From contig NZ_WOYF01000011.1 of the NCBI RefSeq assembly GCF_009800925.1, positions 1-64,000 on the forward strand: a stretch of DNA of 64,000 nt, read 5' to 3'. This stretch comes from Budvicia diplopodorum (lineage in GTDB: Bacteria; Pseudomonadota; Gammaproteobacteria; Enterobacterales; Enterobacteriaceae). The position numbers and the translations under genes are program-made. Positions 49,767 through 60,056 of this stretch are shown here, one piece after another. The notes beneath the pieces are model-generated. The model did no database searches and was not told where the DNA came from. It saw nothing but the letters and a program-made list of their open reading frames with translations. Position 1 is the stretch's first letter; each line of letters opens with the position of its first letter.

Positions 49767-49839
49767 TATATAAAGCTGATTATAAAAATTACATATTCAG
49801 CATAAAATCATAGAGTTATAAAAGAACGAGGCTTCAACA

Positions 49840-51303
49840 ATGATACCTGTTATCGCGCTGGTCGGGCGTCCGAACGTGGGCAAGTCCACGCTATTTAACC
49901 GCTTAACGCGTACTCGTGATGCATTGGTTGCTGATTTTCCAGGGCTAACCCGCGATCGTAAGTACGGTAAAGCCGAAGCTGGCGGTCATGAATTTATCGT
50001 GATTGATACCGGTGGTATTGATGGTACTGAAGATGGCGTTGAAACTCGTATGGCTGGGCAGTCTTTGGTAGCTATTGAAGAGGCCGACGTTGTTCTGTTT
50101 ATGGTTGATGCCAGAGCTGGATTAATGGCGGCAGATCAAGGTATTGCTCAACATCTTCGCATGCGTGAAAAGGCGACCTTTTTAGTTGCGAATAAAACCG
50201 ATGGTCTGGATCCTGATACCGCCGTTGCTGATTTTTACTCATTGGGCTTGGGTGAAGTGTATCCGATTGCTGCGTCCCACGGCCGTGGCGTAACCTCTCT
50301 GATAGAGGAAGTTCTCGGTCCTGTTATCGAAGAAGAGCCGGATGAAGAGACTGACGATTTCTGGGGCGAAGAAGTTGAAGAACCGCTGCCGGATGAAGAT
50401 GCCATAGAAGATACCTCTTATCTCGAAAATCTTCCGATTAAGCTGGCGATTGTCGGTCGCCCGAACGTAGGTAAGTCAACGCTAACTAACCGTATTCTTG
50501 GTGAAGAGCGGGTTGTTGTTTATGACATGCCGGGAACCACCCGAGATAGCATTTATATTCCAATGCAGCGTGATGAACGTGAGTACATACTTATTGATAC
50601 CGCTGGTGTACGAAAGCGTGCCCGTGTGACTGAAACCGTTGAGAAGTTTTCAGTTATCAAAACGCTGCAGGCGATTGAAGACGCTAACGTCGTGCTGTTA
50701 GTTATCGATGCCCGTGAAGGTATTTCAGATCAAGACTTATCTTTGTTAGGCTTTATCCTGAACAGCGGTCGTTCACTGGTTATTGCAGTGAACAAGTGGG
50801 ATGGCCTGAGTCAGGAAGTTAAAGAACAGGTTAAAGAAGCTTTAGATATGCGGCTGGGATTTGTTGATTTTTCCCGCGTGCATTTTATCTCTGCTTTACA
50901 CGGCAGTGGCGTAGGTAATTTGTTTGAATCAGTACAAGAAGCCTATCGCTGTGCTACCAAGCGTGTTAGTACTTCAATGCTCACGCGGATTATGCAAATG
51001 GCTCAAGACGATCATCAGCCACCGTTAGTGCGCGGTCGTCGGGTTAAGCTGAAGTATGCTCATGCCGGCGGTTATAATCCTCCAATTGTGGTGATCCACG
51101 GTAATCAGGTGAAAGATTTACCCGATTCCTATAAACGCTACCTGATGAACTATTTCCGTCGTTCGTTAGAGATTATGGGTACGCCAATCCGTATCCAGTT
51201 TAAGGAAGGGGAAAACCCGTTCTCTGGCCGCAGCAATCAGTTGACTCAAAGCCAGCAGCGTAAGCGTAAGCGTCTGATGCAACATATTAAGGGCCGTAAG
51301 TAA
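49840..51303 (+). CDS. der: Ribosome assembly GTPase Der (EngA)
   Basis: Essential tandem GTPase for 50S maturation. The 487-residue product has two G domains, each with GRPNVGKST (residues 8-16 and about 207-215), DTGG/DTAG and NKxD motifs (NKTD, NKWD). They are joined by a very acidic linker ([18 protein letters not shown]). A C-terminal KH-like domain follows. E. coli Der has 490 residues. Confidence 0.98.
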   Translation: MIPVIALVGRPNVGKSTLFNRLTRTRDALVADFPGLTRDRKYGKAEAGGHEFIVIDTGGIDGTEDGVETRMAGQSLVAIEEADVVLFMVDARAGLMAADQGIAQHLRMREKATFLVANKTDGLDPDTAVADFYSLGLGEVYPIAASHGRGVTSLIEEVLGPVIEEEPDEETDDFWGEEVEEPLPDEDAIEDTSYLENLPIKLAIVGRPNVGKSTLTNRILGEERVVVYDMPGTTRDSIYIPMQRDEREYILIDTAGVRKRARVTETVEKFSVIKTLQAIEDANVVLLVIDAREGISDQDLSLLGFILNSGRSLVIAVNKWDGLSQEVKEQVKEALDMRLGFVDFSRVHFISALHGSGVGNLFESVQEAYRCATKRVSTSMLTRIMQMAQDDHQPPLVRGRRVKLKYAHAGGYNPPIVVIHGNQVKDLPDSYKRYLMNYFRRSLEIMGTPIRIQFKEGENPFSGRSNQLTQSQQRKRKRLMQHIKGRK

Positions 51304-51325
51304 GGCTTAGCCGGTAGCAAACAAG

Positions 51326-51358
51326 AAGAAGGGCACCAATAGGAGCCCTTCTTTTTTT
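51326..51358 (+). terminator. Terminator of der
   Basis: Perfect 9-bp stem AAGAAGGGC/GCCCTTCTT with a 10-nt loop and five more T residues. Its tail overlaps the stop codon of the convergent antiporter gene. Confidence 0.88.
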
Positions 51359-53150
51359 ATCTCTGAACCGCTTCCGGCTCGGCCGGTTTATGTTTCGTGA
51401 AATCGTCAGAATAAATATCAGACGGATGGTGGCCCGGCTCTTCGTTATCAGCCTCAGCCTCAGGCTGAACTGACATCGATTCATCTTTACGCAGTGAATC
51501 AACCAGTTCAGACACCTGCTCATCAGCAACGCCCAATACTTTTAGCGCTTCAGCACCAATATGCAGGCTACTTTCCAGCGTTTCTACCACCACCCAGTTT
51601 GCACCGGCTTCGAGCAGCTTATCTTTGAGCTCTAGATCTAAAACTCTGGCCAGTATTTTCACCATGGGGTAGAGCATTCGTAGCGTAGATACCGCACGCA
51701 GTGCGCTGGTGCTGTGGTCGATGGAGACAATCACCATTTGGGCTTGTTCAACGCCGATCACGTTAAGCAGCTTTGGATCGGTAATATCACCAAAATAGGC
51801 GGGAACGCCTGCTTTTTGAGCCTTCCTGACCACCTCGGGATTTTTTTCTATCACGATATGCGGAATAGCTGAATCCTGAAGCATCTGGGCTAGTACATAG
51901 CCGGTATCACCATAGCCTGCAACTACAACTCTGGCTTGGTGGGCCGTTTGATCCGGCCTCAGGCTTGGGTCTACGTCTGCTTTAACGTAGCGTTTAGTCA
52001 GATTACATCCAAAGGTATACAGGCTTTGTGTGAAGGCCATACTGACGGAAATAACGCCAATACCCATGATAAAGGTTCCATCGTCAATAACGGCGAATGC
52101 TTTTGCTACGCCAAACAGGACAAATCCAAACTCACCGCCCTGACACAGCAAGAAAGCGATTTTAGTTGAAGCCTCTTTAGACGCGCCAAATAGCAACGAG
52201 AGTACGAACAGTACCGCTATCTTAATGGCCAAAACGACGGCAACGTGCATGGTAAACAGGAGCGGCGTTTGTGCCAGCGTGGCAAAATCGATAGACATGC
52301 CGACGGAGATGAAGAAAATGCTCATTAACAGGCTTTTCACTGACTCTACGCTGGCGTGAATTTGGAAACCATACTTAGAGGTAGAGAGCATCATACCCAT
52401 AATAAAGGCACCCAGCGCCATCGACAAACCGAAGTGATCCATCACGTAGGCTGCCAGCATAACGGCAAACATCACAAATAAGGCGAAGCTTTCGCGGTAG
52501 CCATTTTTAGCCATACGGTTCAGTACCCACGGAACCACAACACGGCCAAAAATAATAACTAATAGTAATGCGCCGATAACCGAGATGGTTTGTAGCCACA
52601 TTGGGGAATCATCGGGCAGAACGGAAATTTTATCAGAAAGCAGAGGGACTAAAGCCAATAGTGGAACAATAGCCAGATCTTGCATCAGCAATATAGCGAA
52701 ACCGATTTTGCCATGTTCACTGGAAAACTCATTGCGTTCCTGAAGTATCTGAATAACGAAGGCCGTTGACGACAGCGCTAAGGTTAGGCCGATAATCACA
52801 GCCGCATTCACGTTATTGTTAAACAGATAGAAATAGCCGCCAATAGCCGCACCGCTAAGCAATATCTGCCAAGAACCTAAGCCAAATACCACTTTACGCA
52901 TTGCCCAAAGGCGCTTCGGTTGCATTTCCAGGCCGATGATAAACAGTAGCAAAACAATACCAAATTCAGAAAAATGCAGTATTTGCCCGACGTGCTCCTT
53001 AAGAATCACCTGACCGGGCGTATGGGGCCCGATGATGACACCGGTGATTAATAAACCCAGAATCGAACCTAATCCGATTTTCTTAGACAGGGTAACGGCA
53101 ATGGCAGCAACAAACAAAATGATGACGAGTAACAGTAGAAGATCATTCAT
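51357..53150 (-). CDS. CPA2 monovalent cation:proton antiporter (Kef-type) with RCK domain
   Basis: Inner-membrane K+ or Na+/H+ antiporter. The 597-residue protein has about 12 membrane helices (residues 1-380) including the conserved LLLFIIGLEM and LALSSTAFVIQIL segments. A cytosolic RCK/TrkA-N domain has a Rossmann nucleotide motif VVVAGYGDTGYVLAQML (about residue 408). An acidic, hydrophilic tail ends the chain. Size fits KefB/KefC, but I see no adjacent kefF/kefG-type flavoprotein, so glutathione gating is not assured. E. coli has no antiporter between der and yfgJ. Confidence 0.88.
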   Translation of the reverse strand: MNDLLLLLVIILFVAAIAVTLSKKIGLGSILGLLITGVIIGPHTPGQVILKEHVGQILHFSEFGIVLLLFIIGLEMQPKRLWAMRKVVFGLGSWQILLSGAAIGGYFYLFNNNVNAAVIIGLTLALSSTAFVIQILQERNEFSSEHGKIGFAILLMQDLAIVPLLALVPLLSDKISVLPDDSPMWLQTISVIGALLLVIIFGRVVVPWVLNRMAKNGYRESFALFVMFAVMLAAYVMDHFGLSMALGAFIMGMMLSTSKYGFQIHASVESVKSLLMSIFFISVGMSIDFATLAQTPLLFTMHVAVVLAIKIAVLFVLSLLFGASKEASTKIAFLLCQGGEFGFVLFGVAKAFAVIDDGTFIMGIGVISVSMAFTQSLYTFGCNLTKRYVKADVDPSLRPDQTAHQARVVVAGYGDTGYVLAQMLQDSAIPHIVIEKNPEVVRKAQKAGVPAYFGDITDPKLLNVIGVEQAQMVIVSIDHSTSALRAVSTLRMLYPMVKILARVLDLELKDKLLEAGANWVVVETLESSLHIGAEALKVLGVADEQVSELVDSLRKDESMSVQPEAEADNEEPGHHPSDIYSDDFTKHKPAEPEAVQR

Positions 53151-53921
53151 GGTGAGATCTTCTTTTGTTGATGTGAGGGCGGGGGAATAATTTTAGTCGG
53201 TGTCTCATCATTTGCGTTACGGCCCCTTTTGCGTTTTCTGTCTTTCGTTTATGCAGTCACTTCACCCGGATTTTAAGAACAAAGTATGATTATCTACAGT
53301 TGATTGCTTATTATACTCATTATGGCCGTAATTGTGCATGAAGTTTTTATTACTAATGATTGTGTATCTTAGTGGCTGTCAGAATAATTACTCGCAGGTA
53401 TAACTCTTGAAGTCAGATAGCGATATTAAGCCAACTTTATTACGTTTGAATATCAATAATTAGTGTTGTAGCAAACTATAGCTGACAATTCCATGCATTT
53501 TTTAATATTTTATAATTTATCTATTGATATATAAGTAAAATATTTATAAATCTGAGGCCTTATTATCGATACTGAAAAACAGACCTGTTCAGACATGGTG
53601 TCGTGAGAAGCCTGCCAGTTTGCCTCTAACGTTACCGTGCCTCATATGCTAATGCTACTGATGGAAATGGCGCTACGGCTTTTTCACCTGATTGATGATA
53701 CTTTTTGTGATTCAGCTAACCGATTAGCGTCCAGTCTGGCGTTGCTGTGTACTGGTGCCTGCCTCGACTTTTGTGCTATGTTCAAGGCCCAAAATGTTAC
53801 CATTTTGGCCCGTATTGCCCGAAGAGTTGTGGTACCGGGCGTGTTGGGTTTGGTGCATGCTTATACGGCTTTAGGTTGGTTATTTTTTCGCATAGCCGAT
53901 CTCATTTAACGGGAGTATTGA
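53151..53921. other. 770-bp gene-poor AT-rich region between antiporter gene and yfgJ
   Basis: Contains the divergent promoters of the antiporter gene and of yfgJ. A strongly AT-rich stretch (53400-53570) lies in the first half. A 26-nt inverted repeat GGCCCAAAATG-TTAC-CATTTTGGCCC (one mismatch in the outer stem) lies at 53786-53811. A 90-codon frame (GTG 53637 to 53909) has no ribosome site and resembles nothing I recognise; it is probably not a gene. Confidence 0.5.
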
Positions 53922-54149
53922 ATGGATGCCTTTTGTCCCAAATGCCATCAGTTACTGCTTTGGCAGCAAGGGGATTTTTATCGTTGTGAAACATGCGGTA
54001 AACGTTACCTACAGATAGCCCCTTGTCCCGAATGCCAGAACCCGCTACAAAAGATGCAGGCCTGCGGTGCCGTTGATTATTTTTGTCAGCATGGCCACGG
54101 TCTGATATCAAAAAAGCGATTGGATTTTCACTATGTTGAACAAGGCTAA
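53922..54149 (+). CDS. yfgJ: Zinc-ribbon protein YfgJ
   Basis: Small protein of unknown function with two zinc ribbons. The 75-residue product has CPKC and CETC in the first half, and CPEC with the conserved ACGAVDYFCQHGHGLISKKR at the end, identical in part to E. coli YfgJ (71 residues). GGGAG precedes the ATG. In E. coli yfgJ lies between der and xseA; here an antiporter precedes it and a chaperone cassette follows. Confidence 0.92.
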   Translation: MDAFCPKCHQLLLWQQGDFYRCETCGKRYLQIAPCPECQNPLQKMQACGAVDYFCQHGHGLISKKRLDFHYVEQG

Positions 54150-54229
54150 GCCAAACCACCATCAGCCTAATACATGCTTTCTAGTCATAGTTGAATCTAT
54201 ATTAATATCAGGATGTTATAACGTATATT

Positions 54230-56110
54230 ATGGATAATTCTTCATTTTCTCAAGACCCTTCTTCTACCGCTCAGTTTTGCTCTGCGGGCGTTGATCTCAG
54301 TGGATTAATGCAGGTGTTGAGTAAGCACCTCTATTCTACGCCGATGGTGGCTTTGCGTGAATTGGTGCAAAACTCACACGACTCAATAGTTCGCCGGCGG
54401 ATTGAACATCACGGTCAGCCTGATTGTGGGCGAATTCAGGTTATTGGTGACGTTAAAAATGGTCTAATTCGCATTATTGATAACGGAGCCGGGCTGACTG
54501 AAGGTGAAATTCATGCTTATTTAGCGACGGTGGGCGTTGGCTATACCCGTACCTTACGTCAGCAGGATAGCGAAACCGGCCTGATTGGTATGTTTGGTCT
54601 CGGGTTTCTGTCGGCATTTGTGCTGGCAAAACAGGTTATCGTTACCACCACCTCTTATCAACAGCCCGAACAGGGATGGCGATATCTTTCCAGCAACGGT
54701 GAAAAATATTCGACGGAACCGGTTCCTGCCCGGGAGAACGGTACTGAAGTTACTCTGCTATTGCGTGATGAATTTAGCCATTTAGCCAGCGAGAAAGTGC
54801 TGAATGATATTCTCCGGCGTTACTGTATTTTACTGCGTGAGCCTATTTTTGTCGGTCAGGCTCCTGAACCAATCAACCCTGATTTACCTCCGTGGCGCAG
54901 AGAGGCAAATGTAGCCGTTCATCCTATTCAGGATCGCAGACAGCGTTTGGAATTCGCTGCGCATTTTGAAGAAAATTTTGAGCCGATTTGCACTGTCCCT
55001 GTGATATCTGACGCAAAAAGTGATGCCGTTGGTATGCTTTGGGTTCAGGATGGTTCAACCTACGGCACCAGCGATAATCGCAATTTGTCGATTTTCCTGC
55101 GCGGCATGCTATTAGATGACGATGCCCGTGATTTATTACCTCCGTGGGCCGGGTTTATCGGCGGTGTCATTGAGTCAAATAAACTAACGCCAACCGCCAG
55201 CCGCGAAGATTTACAGCGTGATAGCCACTATTTTGCAGTGCAGTACGCCCTGAGTGAGTCATTGATTCATGGACTGGCGGAGATTGCCCTCCGACAGCCT
55301 GAAGTATGGCGCCGGATCATTGTTCGTCACAATGAAACGCTGCTTGGCGCTGCGCTGTGCGATGAGCGTTTATTTGACCTGTTGATTGATACGATTAAGG
55401 TTCCAACCTCTCAGGGTGATTTACGCGCTCAGGATTTACGTTCTAAAGGGGCTATTCATGTCATTCTGGATGCCAAAGAGGGTTTTGAGGAAACGCTATT
55501 TCAGGCTTTAGGCGTTCCAGTGGCCTATGGCGATCGCTATGCGGTAGTACCATTCTTGCGGCGCTGGGCAGTGGCTAAAGGCTGCCAATTGGTTGAGCTG
55601 GGCACGAATGCCGGTAATAAGCAGCTGTTTCGGCTAGAGGAGCTACCGGCTAACGAAAGTGAGTGGTTGCTCTCGGTATTGGGTGACGGAGAGAAGCTGA
55701 TAGCTTCCCGCTTTGATCCGGCTGAACTGCCGCTGGTTGTGGTACATGACCGCGAGGCCGAATTGAAAAAACGCCTTGAGGACGACGAAAGCGACAAGCG
55801 AATTTCAGTCGCGGCGCTGCATCTCGCCCGACAATTTACCGCTAAAATCGCCGTAACCAACACCCGGCAACTTTATATCAATCTAAATAACCCCGCAGTA
55901 AACGCGCTGCTGGAAGGGTTTCGTCAGCATCACGCTGGTTTAGACGCCGCTGCCCGCATGCTTAAAGCACTAAAAGTGATTATGTCGAGCCGTGGCAGCC
56001 AAACTCAGGCGATGGCTCTTAACCGCGCACTGTCTGATTTCAGCCAGCTCATCCCCCAAATGCTTGCTCGGCCTGTAGATGTGTTTCCGGGGCACGATGA
56101 GAGTAAGTAA
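54230..56110 (+). CDS. HSP90-type GHKL ATPase (HtpG paralogue)
   Basis: 626-residue protein built like HtpG (624 residues in E. coli) but clearly divergent. The N-terminal ATPase has the N-box ALRELVQNSHDSI (E44, N48, D51), the ATP-lid Asp in IIDNGAGLT (D84) and the glycine segment GLIGMFGLGFLSAF. The middle domain keeps the catalytic-loop signature SREDLQRD, where HtpG has SRE. The C-terminal region is less conserved. There is no signal peptide, so it is cytoplasmic. Client and partners are unknown; the next gene encodes a TPR protein 73 nt downstream on the same strand, reminiscent of HSP90/TPR co-chaperone pairs in eukaryotes (inference). Confidence 0.85.
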   Translation: MDNSSFSQDPSSTAQFCSAGVDLSGLMQVLSKHLYSTPMVALRELVQNSHDSIVRRRIEHHGQPDCGRIQVIGDVKNGLIRIIDNGAGLTEGEIHAYLATVGVGYTRTLRQQDSETGLIGMFGLGFLSAFVLAKQVIVTTTSYQQPEQGWRYLSSNGEKYSTEPVPARENGTEVTLLLRDEFSHLASEKVLNDILRRYCILLREPIFVGQAPEPINPDLPPWRREANVAVHPIQDRRQRLEFAAHFEENFEPICTVPVISDAKSDAVGMLWVQDGSTYGTSDNRNLSIFLRGMLLDDDARDLLPPWAGFIGGVIESNKLTPTASREDLQRDSHYFAVQYALSESLIHGLAEIALRQPEVWRRIIVRHNETLLGAALCDERLFDLLIDTIKVPTSQGDLRAQDLRSKGAIHVILDAKEGFEETLFQALGVPVAYGDRYAVVPFLRRWAVAKGCQLVELGTNAGNKQLFRLEELPANESEWLLSVLGDGEKLIASRFDPAELPLVVVHDREAELKKRLEDDESDKRISVAALHLARQFTAKIAVTNTRQLYINLNNPAVNALLEGFRQHHAGLDAAARMLKALKVIMSSRGSQTQAMALNRALSDFSQLIPQMLARPVDVFPGHDESK

Positions 56111-56183
56111 CTACTCTCAAATTTGAAATCGCACGGCTGCCCGCGGAAGGTGGGTATCAATAAAGCTAATGACAGGATAACAA

Positions 56184-58499
56184 ATGGATATTTGGAACTG
56201 GGTTAATAAATTAGAAGACGATCTGAAAGCAGCCGGGCAAGGTGAGGCTGCCCGGATCATCGATAGGTTCACGGATGACGTTGCAGAGTTGAATATCGAT
56301 AAAGCCGACGCCTTATTTCCTGAGGTACTGGCGCTGAGCCGAAGTCTGAAAAACCCATGGCTGGAGGTATTTGTTCGCCACTGGGACTTGCGTAACCGCG
56401 TTGGCAGTCGCCTTGAAGGAGAAGCCGCGCTGGCGGCCTCGGTTGAGCTATTTGAGTTTGCCCATCGTCCTGAAACTATGGAATGCCCGCAGTCGGTGTG
56501 CGTGACGCAGGATCTGGCCGGCTGTTATGCCAACATTGACGGTCCGGGCTGGGTAAATGAACGTATTGCGGTGTGTGAAGAGACATTGGCGCGGATCGAC
56601 ACCAGTTGGAACTGTTTTCACTGCCTTTCGTGTGAATATGCCGAAGCGCTGCTTGACGACGGCCACGCTGACGATGCGCTGACATTTTTACGTCAGCAGG
56701 AAGAAAAAGTCACTACCACGACCTCCGATGACTGCCTGTCTATCCATAACTTTCAGATTAAAACCCTGCTGAATATGGCGCGTTATTCTGACGCAATGGA
56801 ACTGATTGAAAAAACGGATGAAGTCGCAAAGTCTTACCCATGGCAGAAAAACCGCCAGTTTCGCAACCTGCTAAAGGCCCGATGTCTGGCAGGGTTAGGC
56901 CGTGATGACGAAGCGTTAGAAGCCATTCCCGCATGGTCAGCTCTGGTTCCTGAATTCTATATGGATTGGACCGATGCCAATAAGCTGCTGCTAAAGAACT
57001 CGCCGGATAAAAATACTTGGCAGCTGGGCGGCCTGATTCAAAAAATGTTAGATCACGTGAGTAGCGTTGGCGCCCACCGGCATACCATCACGCTGGCCGT
57101 TTGGCATGCTCAACTGGCTCTGGCCCGCGGCGCGGTATGGACTGCACGGCGTTCGCTGGATATTGGTTATCAGCATCTACCTAAGTTAAATAAGGTTCGG
57201 GGCGCAGATTTACTCTTAGACAGCCTAAAGCTTGCCATCGAGCAGGCTAATGACAATACCCGTTTGCCGGTGCCTGCAGATCGGCTTCTGAGCTGGCTGG
57301 AACAACGGACCGGTGAGGATGAGTCGCGTAATCCGGAAGAGGAGGCCGAGTGGCTAGTACAAGCCTCTCTGGAGCGGCCTGATGATGAAGATTTGATTGA
57401 AATGGCATCATCAGCGCTAGTGGCCTGCGGCGCAATGACTCAGGCTAAAACGTTACTCTGGCAGTACGTTTCGACGCATCCGTCTGTAGAGTCAGCGCTT
57501 GCTTACCGGCTGCTGGATATCCTGCTGGATGATAAATTGGACCCTCAGAGTCAGGCTGAAATTGTCAGGCTGTCCGACATATATCAGCCAATGTTACCTG
57601 CCGTAGCGCTGTGGTGCCTGATTAAGCAGGCGCAGCATCGGGAAAACTGGTCTGAAGTCGAACGGCTGTGTAAGCAAATGATTGAGGCTGCGCCGGAATA
57701 TCGCGGCCCACGTATGCTGCTGGCTGAAGCATCGATGAACCAAAAGTCATTTCAACAGGCTATCGAATGTTATCAGCAACTGGCTAAGCAGCTGGACGAC
57801 CCGAGCAATACCCTTTGGGATTTAATGACCGCGGCCAGCGCTGCCGAACGTTGGGATTTAGTGCGTGAAACGGCCGAACGGCTGGATATCAAGCTGGCGC
57901 CGGGTGAAGGGGAAATTAATGAAGATTGGGGCTGGGTTCGTTTACGTATAAAAGACCGTGACGAAGAGGTTGAATATTACGGTCAGTTTATTGGCCCTGT
58001 AACGGCCAGAGTTATGCAATTGGCGGCTCCGAACGGTACGCAATGCTTTAATGACGTGGTGGTTATTGATGCCGGGATGTTGGAAAACCCGCCGGAAGAT
58101 GAAGAGGAACGTAAAGAGTACACCGCGGTTTATCGGGTGGTACATACCTTAAAACGAGGGAATTTCGGCGATAGCTGGTTTGTCGATGGCGTAATGCCAA
58201 CCGAAGAGCAGTATCAAACTTTTGTTGATGCTATCGAGCAGCTTGGGTGGCAAATTCGCATCAGAAGTTCGGCCGATTATCAGGTTAGTGACGCACAGGA
58301 TCCCGATGGTGAACCGCTGGATGGCATCTATTTTTATCTGGCTGCGCCGGAAAATGTGACTCCGGCAGAAATTAACGCCAAAATGTGGGCGTTAACCCAG
58401 AACTGGCAGCACGATTGGTGTTGGTTGACTTTGGCAGAGGAAGCCGATGCCGCGGATGTAGAAAGGCATCGGGGAGTGGTTGACCGTTATAGCCTATAA
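56184..58499 (+). CDS. Large TPR protein with N-terminal Cys cluster, HSP90-cassette partner
   Basis: 771-residue cytoplasmic protein of unknown function. Most of the chain up to about residue 570 is alpha-helical with TPR-like repeats (for example WCLIKQAQHRENWSEVERLCKQM and ASMNQKSFQQAIECYQQLAKQ). Near the N terminus seven Cys are grouped: C101, C106, C114, C131, and C144-x2-C147-x2-C150, which could bind a metal. The last 190 or so residues form a separate mixed alpha/beta domain (from GWVRLRIKDRDEEVEYYGQF onward) that I do not recognise. A ribosome site (GACAGGATAAC) lies before the ATG. It forms a cassette with the HSP90-type gene and converges on xseA. Confidence 0.8.
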   Translation: MDIWNWVNKLEDDLKAAGQGEAARIIDRFTDDVAELNIDKADALFPEVLALSRSLKNPWLEVFVRHWDLRNRVGSRLEGEAALAASVELFEFAHRPETMECPQSVCVTQDLAGCYANIDGPGWVNERIAVCEETLARIDTSWNCFHCLSCEYAEALLDDGHADDALTFLRQQEEKVTTTTSDDCLSIHNFQIKTLLNMARYSDAMELIEKTDEVAKSYPWQKNRQFRNLLKARCLAGLGRDDEALEAIPAWSALVPEFYMDWTDANKLLLKNSPDKNTWQLGGLIQKMLDHVSSVGAHRHTITLAVWHAQLALARGAVWTARRSLDIGYQHLPKLNKVRGADLLLDSLKLAIEQANDNTRLPVPADRLLSWLEQRTGEDESRNPEEEAEWLVQASLERPDDEDLIEMASSALVACGAMTQAKTLLWQYVSTHPSVESALAYRLLDILLDDKLDPQSQAEIVRLSDIYQPMLPAVALWCLIKQAQHRENWSEVERLCKQMIEAAPEYRGPRMLLAEASMNQKSFQQAIECYQQLAKQLDDPSNTLWDLMTAASAAERWDLVRETAERLDIKLAPGEGEINEDWGWVRLRIKDRDEEVEYYGQFIGPVTARVMQLAAPNGTQCFNDVVVIDAGMLENPPEDEEERKEYTAVYRVVHTLKRGNFGDSWFVDGVMPTEEQYQTFVDAIEQLGWQIRIRSSADYQVSDAQDPDGEPLDGIYFYLAAPENVTPAEINAKMWALTQNWQHDWCWLTLAEEADAADVERHRGVVDRYSL

Positions 58500-58553
58500 C
58501 CTGGCTTTTTCCGCTAACGCTCGTTTTAGTTCGACCATGGGGAATTAATCTGA

Positions 58554-58585
58554 ACCTCTGCCGCTATATTCGGTAGGGGTCTTTT
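58554..58585 (+). terminator. Terminator after the HSP90/TPR cassette
   Basis: 10-bp stem ACCTCTGCCG/CGGTAGGGGT (with G-T pairs) and a 7-nt loop, then CTTTT, overlapping the end of convergent xseA. It would close the cassette transcript. Confidence 0.55.
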
Positions 58586-59945
58586 ATGACAAAATTTTTG
58601 TAGATTTTGTCACATGGTTCACGCTGCTTTCTACCCATCCGTCGCTCAGCCGGGTTTTTAGTACATCACCGGCTTTCACCTGTTTAGTCTTTTTCAGCGC
58701 GGTTCCGTCCGGTGCGCTGGTCACGCTGTAGCCTCTGGCGAGCGTTGCTAGCGGGCTAACGGCTTCCAGCTGTGAATAGCTAATGCTAAAGCGCTGTTTG
58801 GCTGCGTTCATTTGGCGTTCTAGCGCCTGTTGTAGTTGATACTGGCGCTGCTGTAGCAACTGCTGATAACGATGAATACGCGCCTGCGGCTGGGTTTGGG
58901 CTAAACGTTGTTGTAAACGCTCGGCCTGACGAATGTTTAGCCGTAGCTGGGTCTGGATACCATCTTCTAAACGGTTGTGTAATTTTAGTAACGCCGTTTG
59001 CTGGCGTGACAGACGTAGCTGTGGGTGCTGTTGCTGTAACCGGCTGTCTAAGCGGTTAACGATTTGGTGCTGGCGAGAGAGGAAATAATCCATTGCCATT
59101 TCCAGCCGCTGTTGCTGAGACTGTAAACGGCGCACCAGTTCTAGCTGATTACGGCTGACCATTTCAGCCGCCGCGGACGGCGTGGGTGCCCGTAAATCGG
59201 CGACGAAATCAGCAATAGTCACGTCGGTTTCATGGCCAACGGCGCTGACTACCGGGATTCGGCTGTTAAAAATTGCTCTGGCGACTAGCTCTTCGTTAAA
59301 GCACCATAAATCTTCTAGCGATCCACCGCCGCGGCCAACAATGAGCACATCACACTCGTTACGCTGATTGGCCAGCTCAATGGTTTTAACTATTTGTAAG
59401 GTTGCATCCACACCCTGAACGGTCGTTGGATAAATCACTACCGGCAGCGAAGGATCGCGTCGCCGGAGGATCTGTAAAATATCATGCAGAGCAGCGCCAG
59501 ATTTTGAGGTAATAACGCCGATGCAGTTGGCCGGTGAAGGAAGAGAGCGTTTGCGCTGCGGGTCGAATAGCCCTTCTTCAGACAGCCGATGCTTTAACTG
59601 CTCAAAACGCTGCTGTAGCAGGCCATCTCCGGCTGGTTGCATACTTTCCGCAATGATTTGATAGTCGCCGCGTGGTTCATAAAGGGTAATGGTTGCCCGA
59701 ACTAAAACCTGCTGGCCATTTTGCGGCTGGAACGTGGTTTTGCGATTAGCGGTGCGAAACATCGCACAGCGCACCTGAGCCCGGTCATCTTTTAGCGTAA
59801 AGTACCAGTGGCCAGAAGACGGTTGAGATAAGTTTGATATCTCGGCTGAAATCCAGATCTGGCCCATCTCCATTTCCAATAGCTGACGGACCGTCTGATT
59901 CAGGCGGCTAACGGTGAAAATTGGGGGCGATGCTGGCGTTAACAT
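58584..59945 (-). CDS. xseA: Exodeoxyribonuclease VII large subunit
   Basis: Degrades single-stranded DNA from both ends together with XseB. The 453-residue product starts [17 protein letters not shown]. It has an OB-fold (residues 1-100), a catalytic domain with [25 protein letters not shown] and [25 protein letters not shown], then a long coiled coil rich in Gln/Leu/Arg and the C-terminal [11 protein letters not shown] segment. A frame reaching 60014 would add 23 unsupported residues. It is divergent from guaB. Confidence 0.96.
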   Translation of the reverse strand: MLTPASPPIFTVSRLNQTVRQLLEMEMGQIWISAEISNLSQPSSGHWYFTLKDDRAQVRCAMFRTANRKTTFQPQNGQQVLVRATITLYEPRGDYQIIAESMQPAGDGLLQQRFEQLKHRLSEEGLFDPQRKRSLPSPANCIGVITSKSGAALHDILQILRRRDPSLPVVIYPTTVQGVDATLQIVKTIELANQRNECDVLIVGRGGGSLEDLWCFNEELVARAIFNSRIPVVSAVGHETDVTIADFVADLRAPTPSAAAEMVSRNQLELVRRLQSQQQRLEMAMDYFLSRQHQIVNRLDSRLQQQHPQLRLSRQQTALLKLHNRLEDGIQTQLRLNIRQAERLQQRLAQTQPQARIHRYQQLLQQRQYQLQQALERQMNAAKQRFSISYSQLEAVSPLATLARGYSVTSAPDGTALKKTKQVKAGDVLKTRLSDGWVESSVNHVTKSTKILS

Positions 59946-60056
59946 GTGACGGAGATCAAACTCTAAAACAAAGACGTAATTTAGCGATACTACATAGGTG
60001 CACGGGCTAATCAAGTTTTATTTGAGAAATGTGTGGCGGCAGAGGGCTTGGCTCTG

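Noticed and set aside
51357-53150. Calling the antiporter kefB or kefC
   Set aside because: The fold and RCK domain fit, but no kefF/kefG ancillary gene is adjacent and the locus is not syntenic, so a specific symbol is not justified.
53637-53909. 90-codon frame before yfgJ with hydrophobic C-terminal half
   Set aside because: GTG start without a ribosome site, overlapping another frame of similar length, contains the inverted repeat, and resembles no family I know.
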